Positions 28,169-37,871 of a stretch of 64,000 nt of DNA are shown one piece after another; position 1 is the first letter of the stretch, and each line of letters starts with the position of its first letter. The notes under the pieces are model-generated. The model saw only the letters and a list, made by a program, of their open reading frames with translations. It made no database searches and had not been told where the DNA came from. The position numbers and the translations under genes were made by a program. Source of the DNA: Streptomyces sp. NBC_01381 (GTDB taxonomy: Bacteria > Actinomycetota > Actinomycetes > Streptomycetales > Streptomycetaceae); contig NZ_JAPEPI010000001.1 in NCBI RefSeq assembly GCF_026340305.1, positions 744,001 through 808,000 on the forward strand. Reading direction: 5' to 3'.

Positions 28169-30067
28169 TCAGCCGTTCTTGATGCGATTGGTGAGCTCGG
28201 TGACCTGGTTGTAGATGGAGCGCCGCTCGGCCATCAGCGCGCGGATCTTGCGGTCGGCGTGCATCACGGTCGTGTGGTCGCGGCCGCCGAACTGCGCACC
28301 GATCTTGGGCAGCGAGAGGTCCGTCAGCTCGCGGCAGAGGTACATCGCGATCTGGCGTGCCGTCACCAGGACGCGGCTGCGCGAGGATCCGCAGAGGTCG
28401 TCCACCGTCAGGCCGAAGTAGTCGGCGGTCGCCGCCATGATGGCCGGCGCGGTGATCTCCGGAGAGGCGTCCTCGCCCCCAGGGATCAGATCCTTGAGCA
28501 CGATCTCCGTCAGACCGAGGTCCACAGGCTGTCGATTGAGCGAGGCGAAGGCTGTGACCCGGATCAGCGCGCCCTCGAGCTCACGGATGTTGCGTGAGAT
28601 GCGGGACGCGATGAACTCAAGGACCTCCGGAGGAGCGTTGAGCTGCTCCTGCACCGCCTTCTTACGAAGGATGGCGATACGCGTCTCCAGCTCCGGCGGC
28701 TGGACGTCGGTGATCAGTCCCCACTCGAAGCGGTTGCGCAGCCGGTCCTCCAGGGTCACCAGCTGCTTGGGTGGCCGGTCGCTGGAGAGCACGATCTGCT
28801 TGTTCGCGTTGTGGAGCGTATTGAAGGTGTGGAAGAACTCCTCCTGCGTCGACTCCTTGCTCGCAAGGAACTGGATGTCGTCGACGAGCAGGATGTCCAT
28901 CTCGCGGTATCGCTTGCGGAAGGTGTCGCCCTTGCCGTCGCGGATGGAGTTGATGAACTCGTTGGTGAACTCCTCGGAGCTCACGTACCGCACGCGCGTG
29001 CCGGGGTAGAGGCTGCGGGCGTAGTGCCCGATCGCGTGCAGAAGATGCGTTTTGCCAAGTCCCGACTCCCCATAGATGAAGAGGGGGTTGTAGGCCTTGG
29101 CGGGCGCTTCGGCGACGGCGACCGCGGCCGCGTGCGCGAAGCGGTTGGAGGCACCGATGACGAAGGTGTCGAAGAGGTACTTCGGGTTGAGGCGCGCGGT
29201 GGGCTCGCCGGGAGCCGACGCGGGGGCCGGCTGCGCGGCCAGCGGGCCGGGGGCGCCGCCGTGCACACCGTGACCGTTGCTGTGGCCGCCGCCGCGGTGA
29301 CCGGATGGGCCGCCGGAACCGGGCGCGGACGACGGCTCGGAGAGCTCGTGCCGCTCACGCCGGTCGTGGCGGTCCTGCTGGTCCTGCCGGTCGGTGCGGT
29401 GCTGTTCGTACGGGGAGTGGCTCTGCGGCGGCTGAGTCCGGTAGTCGTGCTGCGGCTGCTGGACCGGCGTCGCGTAGGGATCGCGGTCGGGGAAGCCGAG
29501 CCGGGGCTGCTGCCAGCCGTAGTCGTCCTGCTGCTGCGGCGGCTGCGGCCAGGCGCCGGGCGCGGGGCGCTGATAGTCCGGGTACGCGGGCCGGGCGTTC
29601 GGCAGCTGGTCGGGCCGCGAGCCCTGGGGGTGCTCCTCCTGGCTGCGGCGGCCGTAGCCGTCGTACGCGTCGTGTCCCTGACCGGAGCCCTGGTGCGGCT
29701 CGGGCTCTTCGTAACGCTGCTGCTGGGACTGCTGTTGCTGCTGGCCGGGCTGTTGCTGGGCGGGGGGCGCGGAAGGGCCCACCGGTTCGCCCACCGAGTC
29801 GTCGACGGTGATGGCGATGCGGATCGGACGGCCGCACTCGCGGCTCAGCGATTCACTGACGATGGGGGCGAGCCGTCCCTCGAGCACGCCCTTGGCGAAT
29901 TCGTTCGGCACGGCGAGCAGTGCGGTGTCGGCGACCAGTGCCAGCGGCTGGCAGCGCTTGATCCAGCGCTCGTCCTTCGCCTCGACGCCGTGCCCACGCC
30001 CTTCCCCCAGCAGCTGTTCCAGCACTCGTGGCCACACTGCGGCAAGATCGGCAGGTACGTCAGCCAC
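28169..30067 (-). CDS. dnaA: Chromosomal replication initiator DnaA
   Basis: 632 residues from GTG 30067 (V-A-D-V-P-A-D-L); the upstream extension of the frame crosses the promoter region. Domain I is about 1-85. A long disordered domain II rich in Gln, Pro, Arg and His (about 90-300) is a Streptomyces feature. The AAA+ core has Walker A GESGLGKT (333-340, Lys339) and Walker B LLVDDIQF. Domain IV has the DnaA signature [15 protein letters not shown], which reads boxes in the minor and major groove. It binds oriC to open DNA and load the helicase. A perfect TTGTCCACA box in its own leader (30195-30203) supports autoregulation. Confidence 0.99.
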   Translation of the reverse strand: MADVPADLAAVWPRVLEQLLGEGRGHGVEAKDERWIKRCQPLALVADTALLAVPNEFAKGVLEGRLAPIVSESLSRECGRPIRIAITVDDSVGEPVGPSAPPAQQQPGQQQQQSQQQRYEEPEPHQGSGQGHDAYDGYGRRSQEEHPQGSRPDQLPNARPAYPDYQRPAPGAWPQPPQQQDDYGWQQPRLGFPDRDPYATPVQQPQHDYRTQPPQSHSPYEQHRTDRQDQQDRHDRRERHELSEPSSAPGSGGPSGHRGGGHSNGHGVHGGAPGPLAAQPAPASAPGEPTARLNPKYLFDTFVIGASNRFAHAAAVAVAEAPAKAYNPLFIYGESGLGKTHLLHAIGHYARSLYPGTRVRYVSSEEFTNEFINSIRDGKGDTFRKRYREMDILLVDDIQFLASKESTQEEFFHTFNTLHNANKQIVLSSDRPPKQLVTLEDRLRNRFEWGLITDVQPPELETRIAILRKKAVQEQLNAPPEVLEFIASRISRNIRELEGALIRVTAFASLNRQPVDLGLTEIVLKDLIPGGEDASPEITAPAIMAATADYFGLTVDDLCGSSRSRVLVTARQIAMYLCRELTDLSLPKIGAQFGGRDHTTVMHADRKIRALMAERRSIYNQVTELTNRIKNG

Positions 30068-30434
30068 AGGGCACGCTCTCTCACGGGGTCCCACGATGGT
30101 GTGGTTCTGGGGACCGAAATCGGGATCGGCAGGGAGAAGGGAATGAATCGGAGTTTGGCCACGGTAGTCAGGGCAACCGCTGCGGTTCAAGTTGTTGTCC
30201 ACAGGCTGTGCACAGTGTCTCTCCCTGACGGTCGGTTTGACCGGATGGCGTAGCCCCGCGTACCGTGACCAGGTCGAGTTGTCGATGGCTGCTGCCGCCT
30301 GCCTCCGATGGGCAAAGATCACGATCTGTGATTGTGAAGCGGTGCACTCGGTGCGTATTCGCGAGCTTCTCGTGGGCGCACGGTGACAGCCAGGCGATGT
30401 CCCGCCACCACACAATCATTTCTGGAGCCCCCGA
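30068..30434. promoter_or_regulatory. Divergent dnaA/rpmH promoter region with a consensus DnaA box
   Basis: A 367-bp spacer without a gene. It holds a perfect TTGTCCACA at 30195-30203, 128 bases upstream of the dnaA start, followed by the weaker CTGTGCACA. A short dyad ATCAC-N5-GTGAT lies at 30318-30332, about 100 bases upstream of rpmH. In Streptomyces the dnaA promoter is repressed by DnaA binding, which fits the box. Confidence 0.75.
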
Positions 30435-30572
30435 GTGAGCAAGCGCACCTTCCAGCCGAACAACCGCCGTCGCGCCAAGACCCACGGCTTCCGCCTGCGG
30501 ATGCGCACCCGTGCCGGCCGCGCCATCCTCGCGAACCGTCGTGGCAAGGGTCGCGCCAGCCTTTCCGCTTAA
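30435..30572 (+). CDS. rpmH: 50S ribosomal protein L34
   Basis: 45 residues, GTG start at 30435 with GGAG 6-9 bases upstream; TAA at 30570. Begins [10 protein letters not shown] and is very rich in Arg and Lys, ending GRASLSA, as in all L34 proteins. A structural protein of the large ribosomal subunit. First gene of the plus-strand operon rpmH-rnpA-yidD-yidC-jag-rsmG, divergent from dnaA. Confidence 0.99.
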   Translation: MSKRTFQPNNRRRAKTHGFRLRMRTRAGRAILANRRGKGRASLSA

Positions 30573-30592
30573 TCGCATTAGGTCATGACGTC

Positions 30593-30964
30593 GTGCTGCC
30601 TACCGAGCATCGGCTGAGGCGGCGCGAAGACTTCGCGACCGCGGTACGCCGAGGACGCCGGGCCGGACGCCCGCTTCTCGTCGTCCATCTGCGTAGCGGC
30701 GCAACGGACCCGCACGTGCCTGGGGAGAGCATTCCCCCGACGCGTGCGGGTTTCGTCGTGAGCAAGGCCGTGGGCGGCGCTGTCGTACGCAACGCGGTGA
30801 AGCGCAGGCTGCGTCATCTGATGCGTGACCGGGTGGCTCTGCTGCCCCCCGGTAGCCTGGTAGTCGTACGAGCGTTGCCCGGTGCGGGCGACGCCGACCA
30901 TGCACAGCTGGCCCGAGACCTGGATGCCGCTCTTCAGCGGCTGCTGGGAGGGGGCGCTCGATGA
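30593..30964 (+). CDS. rnpA: Ribonuclease P protein component
   Basis: 123 residues from GTG 30593 ([14 protein letters not shown]), the family N-terminus; earlier codons of the frame overlap rpmH. It binds the catalytic RNase P RNA to mature tRNA 5' ends. Conserved [25 protein letters not shown] is the RNR motif region. The stop overlaps the yidD ATG by 4 bases (ATGA). Confidence 0.97.
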   Translation: MLPTEHRLRRREDFATAVRRGRRAGRPLLVVHLRSGATDPHVPGESIPPTRAGFVVSKAVGGAVVRNAVKRRLRHLMRDRVALLPPGSLVVVRALPGAGDADHAQLARDLDAALQRLLGGGAR

Positions 30965-31320
30965 AGTACCCACTGCTGGCTCTGATCAAGCTGTACCAGT
31001 GGACGATCAGTCCGCTGCTCGGCCCGGTGTGCAAGTACTACCCGTCGTGCTCCCGCTACGGCTACCTGGCCATCGACCGGCACGGTGCGATCAAGGGAAC
31101 GGCGCTCACTGCCTGGCGCATCCTGCGGTGCAATCCGTGGTCGCTCGGTGGTGTCGACCACGTCCCGCCGCGCAAGCGTCCGCGGTGGCACGAGATGCTG
31201 CGCGCCAAGTGGCGCGAACGCAAGGGCGGGCCCTCCGCCGCTGGCGTGCCCTCCGGGGAGATCTCCCCCCAGACCCCGAGCCCGGCCGCCGAGACCCCGT
31301 CCCATGCTCAAGGAGCCTGA
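30961..31320 (+). CDS. yidD: Membrane protein insertion efficiency factor YidD
   Basis: 119 residues. The conserved core [23 protein letters not shown] has the family's three Cys positions, followed by [13 protein letters not shown]. It is a peripheral membrane protein that assists YidC. The basic and Pro-rich C-terminal extension (about 80-119) is actinobacterial. ATG 30961 overlaps rnpA. YidC starts three bases after its stop. Confidence 0.94.
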   Translation: MKYPLLALIKLYQWTISPLLGPVCKYYPSCSRYGYLAIDRHGAIKGTALTAWRILRCNPWSLGGVDHVPPRKRPRWHEMLRAKWRERKGGPSAAGVPSGEISPQTPSPAAETPSHAQGA

Positions 31321-31323
31321 TTA

Positions 31324-32619
31324 GTGGACACGATTGCCAGTCTGTTCAGCTTCATCACGACACCCGTTTCCTGGGTCATCGTCCAGTTCCACGCTGTGTA
31401 CGGGAAGATTTTCGGTCCCGACACGGGCTGGGCCTGGGGCCTGGCCATCGTGTCCCTGGTGATCTTGATCCGTATCTGTCTGATCCCGCTCTTCGTGAAG
31501 CAGATCAAGGCGACTCGGGCGATGCAGACGCTGCAGCCCGAGATGAAGAAGATCCAGGAGCGCTACAAGAGCGACAAGCAGCGCCAGTCCGAAGAGATGA
31601 TGAAGCTGTACAAGGAGTCGGGTACCAATCCGCTCTCCTCGTGCCTTCCCATCCTGGCGCAGTCGCCGTTCTTCTTCGCGCTGTACCACGTGCTCAACAG
31701 CATCGCGACCGGCAAGACGATCGGTGTCATCGACGAGGGGCTCCTGGAGAGCGCGCGTAAGGCGCACATCTTCGGTGCTCCGCTGGCCGCGAAGTTCACC
31801 GACAGCGCCGACAAGGTCGCCTCGCTCAACGCCTCGCTGACCGACGTCCGCGTCGTCACCGCGATCATGATCATCCTGATGTCGGCGTCGCAGTTCTTCA
31901 CCCAGCGCCAGCTGATGACGAAGAACGTGGACACGACGGTCAAGACGCCGTTCATGCAGCAGCAGAAGATGCTGATGTACGTCTTCCCGGTCATGTTCGC
32001 CGTGTTCGGCATCAACTTCCCGGTCGGTGTCCTCGTCTACTGGCTGACCACCAACGTGTGGACCATGGGCCAGCAGATGTTCGTGATCCGCCGGAACCCC
32101 ACTCCGGGCTCCAAGGCGCAGGCCGCGTTCCTCGAGCGTCTGCAGAAGCAGGTCACGCACCACAAGAAGGTGCGGGGTCGTGGCAACACGAATGTCATCA
32201 AGGCGATCGTCGCCAAGGGCCGTGACCGCAACGAGTTCGAGCGCAAGTTCATCAACGGTCTGACCAAGGCGGGCCTCGCAGCCCAGGCCGACGGCTCCGT
32301 GGCCGAGGGCGAGAGCGCGGTTGCCACCGAGACCGAGGACGGCACTCCGGCCGCCGGTGGCGGTGCTCCCAAGCGGCAGCAGCCCAAGCGCCAGAGCAAG
32401 TCGCAGCGCCAGTCCGCGGCCGCGCACAGCACGGCCAAGTCGGAGGGCGACGCGGACGAGGACTCGGACGCCAAGACGTCGCTGGAGAAGACCAAGGACG
32501 AGCCCGAGGACGCCAAGCCCAAGGCCGGGGGCGGCAAGTCCGGGTCAGGTAACGCACGCCAAGCCAAGTCGGGGCAGCGCAAGGGCCAGCAGCGGCCCAA
32601 GCACCCGTCGAAGAAGTAG
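31324..32619 (+). CDS. yidC: Membrane protein insertase YidC
   Basis: 431 residues, GTG start at 31324. It inserts and folds inner-membrane proteins, alone or with SecYEG. The short (Gram-positive) type has five membrane helices, including [21 protein letters not shown] and [21 protein letters not shown] long, highly charged C-terminal tail (about 300-431) rich in Lys, Gln, Asp and Ser extends into the cytoplasm, where it may contact ribosomes. Located between yidD and jag in the conserved operon. Confidence 0.97.
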   Translation: MDTIASLFSFITTPVSWVIVQFHAVYGKIFGPDTGWAWGLAIVSLVILIRICLIPLFVKQIKATRAMQTLQPEMKKIQERYKSDKQRQSEEMMKLYKESGTNPLSSCLPILAQSPFFFALYHVLNSIATGKTIGVIDEGLLESARKAHIFGAPLAAKFTDSADKVASLNASLTDVRVVTAIMIILMSASQFFTQRQLMTKNVDTTVKTPFMQQQKMLMYVFPVMFAVFGINFPVGVLVYWLTTNVWTMGQQMFVIRRNPTPGSKAQAAFLERLQKQVTHHKKVRGRGNTNVIKAIVAKGRDRNEFERKFINGLTKAGLAAQADGSVAEGESAVATETEDGTPAAGGGAPKRQQPKRQSKSQRQSAAAHSTAKSEGDADEDSDAKTSLEKTKDEPEDAKPKAGGGKSGSGNARQAKSGQRKGQQRPKHPSKK

Positions 32620-32632
32620 AAGGAGTCCATCC

Positions 32633-33148
32633 GTGACGGAAGGCACCACCGCCCCCGCCGAAGTCGAGGCCGGCGACACTCTCACCCGCCTTGAGCAGGA
32701 GGGCGAGATCGCTGCGGACTACCTCGAGGGTCTGCTGGACATCGCCGATCTCGACGGCGACATCGACATGGACGTCGAGGCCGACCGCGCCGCTGTCTCG
32801 ATCATCAGCGACTCGAACAGCCGCGATCTGCAGAAGCTCGTCGGCCGTGACGGTGAGGTCCTGGAGGCGCTCCAGGAGCTGACCCGGCTCGCGGTGCACC
32901 GTGAGACCGGCGACCGCAGCCGGCTGATGCTGGACATCGCGGGCTACCGCGCCAAGAAGCGCGAGGAGCTCTCCGAGCTGGGCGCCAAGGCGGCGGCCGA
33001 TGTGAAGAGCTCCGGCGAGCCGGTGAACCTCAAGCCGATGACGCCGTTCGAGCGCAAGGTCGTGCATGATGCGGTCAAGGCCGCCGGTCTGCGCAGCGAG
33101 TCGGAGGGCGAGGAGCCGCAGCGCTTCGTCGTCGTGCTTCCCGCCTGA
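32633..33148 (+). CDS. Jag-type KH/R3H RNA-binding protein
   Basis: 171 residues from GTG 32633, with AAGGAG about 9 bases upstream. An acidic N-terminus (1-45) is followed by a KH domain (ISDSNSRDLQKLVGRDGEVLEALQELTRLAV, with the conserved GxxG-like turn) and a C-terminal R3H domain (TPFERKVVHDAV ... EPQRFVVVLPA). It binds single-stranded nucleic acid; in firmicutes homologues (KhpB/EloR) affect cell elongation. 13 bases after yidC. A UUCG-loop terminator follows. Confidence 0.92.
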   Translation: MTEGTTAPAEVEAGDTLTRLEQEGEIAADYLEGLLDIADLDGDIDMDVEADRAAVSIISDSNSRDLQKLVGRDGEVLEALQELTRLAVHRETGDRSRLMLDIAGYRAKKREELSELGAKAAADVKSSGEPVNLKPMTPFERKVVHDAVKAAGLRSESEGEEPQRFVVVLPA

Positions 33149-33163
33149 TCGCACGTCGTTCTC

Positions 33164-33193
33164 CCGGCCCCGTCTGTTCGCAGGCGGGGCCGG
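33164..33193 (+). terminator. Terminator with TTCG tetraloop after jag
   Basis: CCGGCCCCGTCTG (33164-33176) pairs with CAGGCGGGGCCGG (33181-33193) with one G-T pair around TTCG, followed by TCTTTGT. Only 16 bases after the jag stop; some read-through into rsmG is possible. Confidence 0.85.
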
Positions 33194-33247
33194 TCTTTGT
33201 CAGCCTGATAGTCAGCCACCCCAGTGCGGTACGGAAGGACGGTCCCC

Positions 33248-33964
33248 GTGACGGAGGCAGCGGAGCTCCCGCCGGCGCCTGAGCAGGCCCGGGCAGTATT
33301 CGGTGAGCGCTTCTCGGACGCGGTCCGATACGCGGAGTTGCTGGCCGACGCGGGAGTGCAGCGCGGTCTGATCGGCCCGCGCGAAGTGCCCCGGCTGTGG
33401 GAGCGGCACCTGCTGAACTGCGCGGTGCTCTCCGAGGTCGTGCCCGAGAACGTGACGGTCTGCGATGTCGGCTCGGGCGCAGGGCTGCCGGGCATTCCGC
33501 TGGCCCTCGTCCGGCCGGATCTGAAGATCACGCTCCTTGAGCCGCTGCTGCGGCGGACGAACTTCCTCACCGAAGTCGTCGAGCTGCTGGGCCTCGATCA
33601 TGTGACGGTCGTGCGCGGCCGCGCCGAGGAGGTCCTCGGCAAGCTGCCTTCGGTCCATGTGGTGACGGCGCGTGCCGTGGCGCCGCTGGACCGGCTCGCC
33701 GCGTGGGGCGTTCCCTTGCTGCGTCCGTATGGAGAGATGCTGCTCCTCAAGGGCGATACCGCCGAGGAAGAGGTCAAGGCCGCGGGAGCCGCCCTGAGCA
33801 AGCTCGGCGCGGTGAACACCTCGGTGCTTCACGTCGGAGAGGGCGTGGTGGACCCGCTGTCCACCGTGGTGCGGGTCGAGGTCGGCGAGAGCCCCGGCGG
33901 CGTGCGCTTCGCTGCCAAGCGGGCCAAGGCGGCACGCACGGGGCGGACCCGGCGTCGTCGCTGA
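33248..33964 (+). CDS. rsmG: 16S rRNA (guanine527-N7)-methyltransferase RsmG
   Basis: 238 residues from GTG 33248, preceded by GGAAGGAC. The SAM-binding motif is DVGSGAGLPGIPLAL, and VVTARAVAPLDRLAAW is the family signature. It methylates G527 of 16S rRNA; loss gives low-level streptomycin resistance and, in Streptomyces, altered antibiotic production. The basic C-terminus (RRRR) is typical. It lies between jag and parA, as in most actinobacteria. Confidence 0.96.
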   Translation: MTEAAELPPAPEQARAVFGERFSDAVRYAELLADAGVQRGLIGPREVPRLWERHLLNCAVLSEVVPENVTVCDVGSGAGLPGIPLALVRPDLKITLLEPLLRRTNFLTEVVELLGLDHVTVVRGRAEEVLGKLPSVHVVTARAVAPLDRLAAWGVPLLRPYGEMLLLKGDTAEEEVKAAGAALSKLGAVNTSVLHVGEGVVDPLSTVVRVEVGESPGGVRFAAKRAKAARTGRTRRRR

Positions 33965-34265
33965 GCGATGCTGCCGCCAGGCGAGCGGCTACGTCGCAGT
34001 TGATCCGTCCTGACGACGAGCCGTACTCCACAAAACCTGCCAAACGTACGCATACCGGGGTGTCGCAGCTGCGGCACCCCGGCTGCCGTGCATCGTGTTT
34101 CACGTGAAACGTCGCTCACTGCTGCATGGCATCATCAGTCGCGGCCGCGCTGCTGAACCTCGCGACCGCCGTCCGCTCGGATCCCTCGATAAGGGCACCG
34201 AGTTGTCCACAGAGGTGGATTCGTCCACAGAAGACCGGGCCTCGCTGGTTCACGACCCTCAAAGC
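33965..34265 (+). promoter_or_regulatory. parAB leader region with parS
   Basis: 301 bp without a convincing gene, although the parA frame is open from 34095. It contains a perfect parS at 34097-34110, and a weak hairpin GGGGTGTCGCAGC/GCTGCGGCACCCC (around 34060-34085) after rsmG. In S. coelicolor parAB is driven by a constitutive and a sporulation-induced promoter. I cannot place the corresponding boxes with confidence here. Confidence 0.5.
34097..34110. promoter_or_regulatory. parS site (perfect)
   Basis: GTTTCACGTGAAAC, an exact ParB-binding palindrome, about 6.4 kb right of the oriC centre, upstream of parA. Confidence 0.95.
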
Positions 34266-35342
34266 ATGGGAGGCTCTGTTCATTGCGAGCCTGAAGTCGA
34301 GGAGAGTGAATCCTTGCGGTCCGACGCCAACATCGCGGGACCGATGACCGATCCGGTCCCCGGTCCCCGTACCGAGTCGGCGGGGGAGGATGTTTCACGT
34401 GAAACACCGAGCCCGATGGACGACACCCCTATCGGTCGTGCTGCCCAACTGGCGGTGGAAGCCCTTGGCCGCGCAGGCGAGGGCCTGCCGCGACCTGAGC
34501 AGACACGCGTCATGGTGGTCGCCAACCAGAAGGGCGGAGTAGGCAAGACGACGACGACCGTCAATCTCGCCGCTTCGCTCGCTCTGCACGGTGCGCGCGT
34601 CCTGGTCATCGACCTCGACCCGCAGGGCAATGCCTCCACGGCTCTGGGGATCGACCACCACGCCGAAGTGCCGTCCATCTACGACGTGTTGGTGGAGAGC
34701 AAGCCGCTCTCCGAGGTCGTGCAGCCGGTGCCTGATGTCGAGGGTCTGTTCTGCGCCCCCGCCACGATCGATCTCGCCGGTGCGGAGATCGAGCTGGTGT
34801 CGCTGGTCGCGCGGGAGAGCCGGCTGCAGCGGGCGATCCAGGCGTACGAGCAGCCGCTGGACTACATCCTCATCGACTGCCCGCCGTCGCTCGGTCTCCT
34901 GACGGTCAACGCCCTGGTGGCCGGTGCGGAGGTCCTGATCCCCATTCAGTGCGAGTACTACGCACTGGAGGGCCTCGGTCAGCTTCTGCGCAACGTCGAC
35001 CTTGTGCGGGGCCACCTCAACCCGCATCTGCATGTCTCGACGATCCTGCTCACCATGTACGACGGCCGGACCCGGCTCGCCTCGCAGGTGGCGGACGAGG
35101 TGCGCAACCACTTCGGCGAGGAGGTGCTGCGGACGAGCATTCCCCGCTCGGTCCGTATCTCCGAGGCGCCGAGCTACGGACAGACCGTGCTGACCTACGA
35201 TCCGGGGTCGAGCGGTGCCCTCTCGTACTTCGAGGCGGCCCGGGAGATCGCGCTCCGCGGCGTCGGCATTCGCTACGACGTACAGCACGCCCACATGGGC
35301 GCTCAGAATGACCAGCACAGCACGACGGAGGGGTTGCAGTGA
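34266..35342 (+). CDS. parA: Chromosome partitioning ATPase ParA
   Basis: 358 residues if the ATG at 34266 is used ([11 protein letters not shown]); the frame is open from 34095, so the start is uncertain. A disordered acidic N-terminus (about 1-80) precedes the deviant Walker A KGGVGKTT (89-96) and the switch [17 protein letters not shown]. It polymerises dynamically on DNA and positions ParB-bound origins, and in Streptomyces extends from hyphal tips during sporulation. Codons for V-S-R-E-T at 34392-34405 form a perfect parS inside the gene. The TGA overlaps parB's GTG. Confidence 0.95.
   Translation: MGGSVHCEPEVEESESLRSDANIAGPMTDPVPGPRTESAGEDVSRETPSPMDDTPIGRAAQLAVEALGRAGEGLPRPEQTRVMVVANQKGGVGKTTTTVNLAASLALHGARVLVIDLDPQGNASTALGIDHHAEVPSIYDVLVESKPLSEVVQPVPDVEGLFCAPATIDLAGAEIELVSLVARESRLQRAIQAYEQPLDYILIDCPPSLGLLTVNALVAGAEVLIPIQCEYYALEGLGQLLRNVDLVRGHLNPHLHVSTILLTMYDGRTRLASQVADEVRNHFGEEVLRTSIPRSVRISEAPSYGQTVLTYDPGSSGALSYFEAAREIALRGVGIRYDVQHAHMGAQNDQHSTTEGLQ
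34392..34405. promoter_or_regulatory. parS site (perfect) inside parA
   Basis: GTTTCACGTGAAAC within the parA coding frame, encoding V-S-R-E-T in the disordered N-terminal region. Confidence 0.95.
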
Positions 35343-36454
35343 GCGAGCGACGGAGAGGCCTTGGCCGTGGCCTCGGCGCCCTGATCCCTGCGGCCCCGAC
35401 GGAGAAGTCGGCCGCCCAGGCCGCGGGTGGGGCTTCTGCTTCCCCCACCGCAGTACCGGTGCTCACCGCCGAGCGGGGGGTGGCGGCCGCGAAGGTGGCG
35501 GCGCTCCCGCAGAGCTCCGTTTCACATGAAACACAGGAGCCGCCGAAGGGGACGGTCGAGGCTGCTCCGGAGAACCCGGTCGGCGCGCACTTCGCCGAGC
35601 TGCCGCTCGACTTCATCACGCCCAACCCGAGGCAGCCGCGTGAGGTCTTCGACGAGGACGCCCTCGCCGAACTCGTGACCTCCATCAAGGAGGTCGGGCT
35701 TCTCCAGCCCGTCGTCGTGCGGCAGGTGGGAAGCTCGAGCTACGAGCTCATCATGGGCGAGCGGCGCTGGCGTGCCTGCCGTGAGGCGGGACTCGAGCGC
35801 ATCCCGGCGATCGTCCGTGCCACGGACGACGAGAAGCTGCTCCTGGACGCACTGCTCGAGAACCTGCACCGTGCGCAGCTGAACCCGCTGGAAGAGGCCG
35901 CCGCCTACGACCAGTTGCTCAAGGACTTCAACTGCACGCACGACCAGCTGGCTGACCGGATCGGCCGTTCGCGTCCGCAGGTCTCCAACACGCTGCGGCT
36001 CCTTAAGCTGTCGCCGGCGGTTCAGCGCCGGGTCGCCGCCGGAGTGCTGTCCGCGGGTCACGCTCGCGCTCTGCTCTCCGTCGAGGACTCGGAGGAGCAG
36101 GACCGCCTCGCACACCGGATCGTCGCCGAGGGCCTCTCGGTGCGGGCCGTCGAAGAGATCGTGACCCTCATGGGCTCGCGGCCGCAGAGCGCCCCGAAGT
36201 CCAAGGGGCCGCGTGCGGGTGCTCGGGTTTCGCCGTCGCTGACGAACCTCGCCACCCGCCTCTCCGACCGGTTCGAGACCCGTGTACGGGTGGACCTCGG
36301 TCAGAAGAAGGGCAAGATCGTCGTCGACTTCGCTTCGCTGGAGGACCTGGAGCGCATTCTGTCGACGCTCGCCCCGGGCGAGGGTCCGGTCCTGAGGAAC
36401 GGACTTGCCGAGGACGCCACCGAGGAAGACGCCTCGGAGGACGGCGAGGCCTGA
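35339..36454 (+). CDS. parB: Chromosome partitioning protein ParB
   Basis: 371 residues, GTG 35339 (overlaps parA). A CTP-dependent DNA clamp that loads at parS and spreads. The N-terminal ParB box is [20 protein letters not shown], the arginine-rich region is [14 protein letters not shown], and the HTH is [17 protein letters not shown]. The C-terminal dimerisation domain starts near 300. The N-terminus (1-85) is Ala/Pro-rich. A one-mismatch parS lies at 35519-35532 (coding V-S-H-E-T). Confidence 0.98.
   Translation: MSERRRGLGRGLGALIPAAPTEKSAAQAAGGASASPTAVPVLTAERGVAAAKVAALPQSSVSHETQEPPKGTVEAAPENPVGAHFAELPLDFITPNPRQPREVFDEDALAELVTSIKEVGLLQPVVVRQVGSSSYELIMGERRWRACREAGLERIPAIVRATDDEKLLLDALLENLHRAQLNPLEEAAAYDQLLKDFNCTHDQLADRIGRSRPQVSNTLRLLKLSPAVQRRVAAGVLSAGHARALLSVEDSEEQDRLAHRIVAEGLSVRAVEEIVTLMGSRPQSAPKSKGPRAGARVSPSLTNLATRLSDRFETRVRVDLGQKKGKIVVDFASLEDLERILSTLAPGEGPVLRNGLAEDATEEDASEDGEA
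35519..35532. promoter_or_regulatory. Degenerate parS inside parB
   Basis: GTTTCACATGAAAC differs from perfect parS only at one central base (G to A). It encodes V-S-H-E-T in the same frame as the in-gene parS sites of parA and the anti-sigma gene. Weak ParB binding is likely but unproven. Confidence 0.7.
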
Positions 36455-36473
36455 GCCTCATCAACCGTGCTCC

Positions 36474-36516
36474 AGAGCGGGCCGTGTCCGGTGTGTACCG
36501 GAACACGGCCCGCTCT
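36474..36516 (+). terminator. Terminator after parB
   Basis: AGAGCGGGCCGTGT (36474-36487) pairs with ACACGGCCCGCTCT (36503-36516), with an inner CCGG/CCGG stem and one bulged base, followed by TTTG. Confidence 0.9.
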
Positions 36517-36613
36517 TTGCTTTCTTACGGTATCGATGGAATCGCATCGTGGATACGATGCGATCGGGTATGGCGCATCCAGCTGACGGCACCTCATTGG
36601 GGAGGCGGGGGCC

Positions 36614-36871
36614 ATGCGATCGGTGAGCCGCACCGGACTGATGACCGCGGGCCTTGGGCTGGGAGCGGTCGGCGGATTCGTCGGCAGCCTGCTGAAGGAA
36701 CGGAGCGCTCTGACTGCCGCCCGCGAAGCCGCTGGCGAAGGAAGTGAGGAACCGCCTTCATGGGGCGTCGGCTCGTACCGCTCACGCTGGACAACCTCCC
36801 GGACCTTCCCAAGCGCTGCCGGTCGTGCGTCTTCTGGGAACTGGACCCGGTCAGCGGCCAGGCCGCGGTAA
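36614..36871 (+). CDS. Small hypothetical protein overlapping the GNAT gene
   Basis: 85 residues from ATG 36614, with GGGAGGCGGGG upstream. The N-terminus M-R-S-V-S-R-T-G-L-M-T-A-G-L-G-L-G has one membrane-like Gly/Leu segment (about 8-26), then an Arg/Ser-rich tail. The last 112 bases overlap the GNAT gene in a different frame, and third-position bias over the overlap belongs to GNAT. Either the tail is a by-product of a lost stop or the overlap is genuine. Function unknown. Confidence 0.5.
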   Translation: MRSVSRTGLMTAGLGLGAVGGFVGSLLKERSALTAAREAAGEGSEEPPSWGVGSYRSRWTTSRTFPSAAGRASSGNWTRSAARPR

Positions 36872-37377
36872 AGGCCGGCACGCCCGAGCTGGAGAAGGAA
36901 GCCTGGATCTCCGCCGTCCTGCTGGAGTGGGGATCCTGCGGCCGCGTCGTGTACGTGGACGAGGTGCCAGTGGGCTACGTCCTCTACGCACCCCCGGCGT
37001 ACGTGCCCCGGTCCACCGCGTTTCCCACGAGCCCCGTGTCGCCGGATGCCGTGCAGCTGATGACTGCGTGGATCATGCCGGACTACCAGGGCCAGGGGCT
37101 CGGCCGGGTGATCGTCCAGACGGTGGCCAAGGATCTGCTGCGCCGCGGCTTCAAGGCGATCGAGGCCTTCGGCGACGCCCGCTGGGAGAAGCCCGCCTGT
37201 GTGCTGCCCGCGGACCATCTGCTGGCGGTGGGCTTCAAGACGGTCCGCCCGCATCCCTCGTATCCCCGGCTCAGGCTCGAGCTGCGTACGACGTTGTCCT
37301 GGAAGGAAGACGTCGAGATGGCGCTCGACCGACTGCTCGGTGCTGTACAGAAGGAGCCGGTGCTCCGACCGCTCTGA
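36760..37377 (+). CDS. GNAT family N-acetyltransferase
   Basis: 205 residues from ATG 36760 with GAGG 10-13 bases upstream. Acetyl-CoA-binding motif A is WIMPDYQGQGLGRVIVQTV. The N-terminus has PKRCRSCVFWELDP with two Cys, seen in this Streptomyces subfamily. The acceptor substrate is unknown. It follows parB in the same direction, separated by a terminator. Its own terminator at 37394-37427 abuts a parS. Confidence 0.85.
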   Translation: MGRRLVPLTLDNLPDLPKRCRSCVFWELDPVSGQAAVKAGTPELEKEAWISAVLLEWGSCGRVVYVDEVPVGYVLYAPPAYVPRSTAFPTSPVSPDAVQLMTAWIMPDYQGQGLGRVIVQTVAKDLLRRGFKAIEAFGDARWEKPACVLPADHLLAVGFKTVRPHPSYPRLRLELRTTLSWKEDVEMALDRLLGAVQKEPVLRPL

Positions 37378-37393
37378 GCCCAACCCTGTCATG

Positions 37394-37427
37394 CGAATGG
37401 GCCAACCCCGGAGGGTTGGCCCATTCG
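37394..37427. terminator. Bidirectional hairpin between GNAT and trxA
   Basis: CGAATGGGCCAACC (37394-37407) and GGTTGGCCCATTCG (37414-37427) pair perfectly around CCGGAG. A parS begins two bases later. It serves the convergent GNAT (+) and trxA (-) genes. Confidence 0.88.
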
Positions 37428-37428
37428 T

Positions 37429-37442
37429 GTTTCACGTGAAAC
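37429..37442. promoter_or_regulatory. parS site (perfect)
   Basis: GTTTCACGTGAAAC in the convergent GNAT/trxA spacer, immediately beside the terminator. Confidence 0.95.
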
Positions 37443-37495
37443 AACGTCGCGCGGCGGCCGACGCCCGTCGGTCGGTGCCCGCCACTCATCGCTCG

Positions 37496-37828
37496 CTACT
37501 CGGCGATGAAGTCCGCGAGGTCGCGCTCGAGAGCGGCCTTCGGCTTGGCGCCGACGATGGTCTTGGCAACCTCGCCACCCTGGTACACGTTCAGGGTCGG
37601 GATGGACATGACGCCGTACTTGGCGGCGATGCCCGGGTTCTCGTCGATGTTGAGCTTGACGATCTCGATCTTGTCGCCGTGCTCGGCCGCGATCGCCTCG
37701 AGGGACGGGGCGATCTGACGGCACGGACCGCACCAGGCGGCCCAGAAGTCCACCAGGACGGGCTTGTCGTTCTTGAGGACGTCTTCCTCGAAGGAAGCGT
37801 CGGTCACGTTCTTCAGGGTGCCGGCCAC
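37496..37828 (-). CDS. trxA: Thioredoxin
   Basis: 110 residues from GTG 37828 (V-A-G-T-L-K-N-V). Active site WCGPC with Cys33 and Cys36, and the cis-Pro loop MSIPTLNVY. It reduces protein disulfides, and electrons come from TrxB encoded 43 bases upstream. In S. coelicolor trxBA is controlled by the thiol-oxidation sigma factor SigR; the matching promoter is visible upstream of trxB. Confidence 0.97.
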   Translation of the reverse strand: MAGTLKNVTDASFEEDVLKNDKPVLVDFWAAWCGPCRQIAPSLEAIAAEHGDKIEIVKLNIDENPGIAAKYGVMSIPTLNVYQGGEVAKTIVGAKPKAALERDLADFIAE

Positions 37829-37871
37829 GGCGGGCTCCTTAACTTGGTGGGGCGGTGGGGAAGAAGGGATG

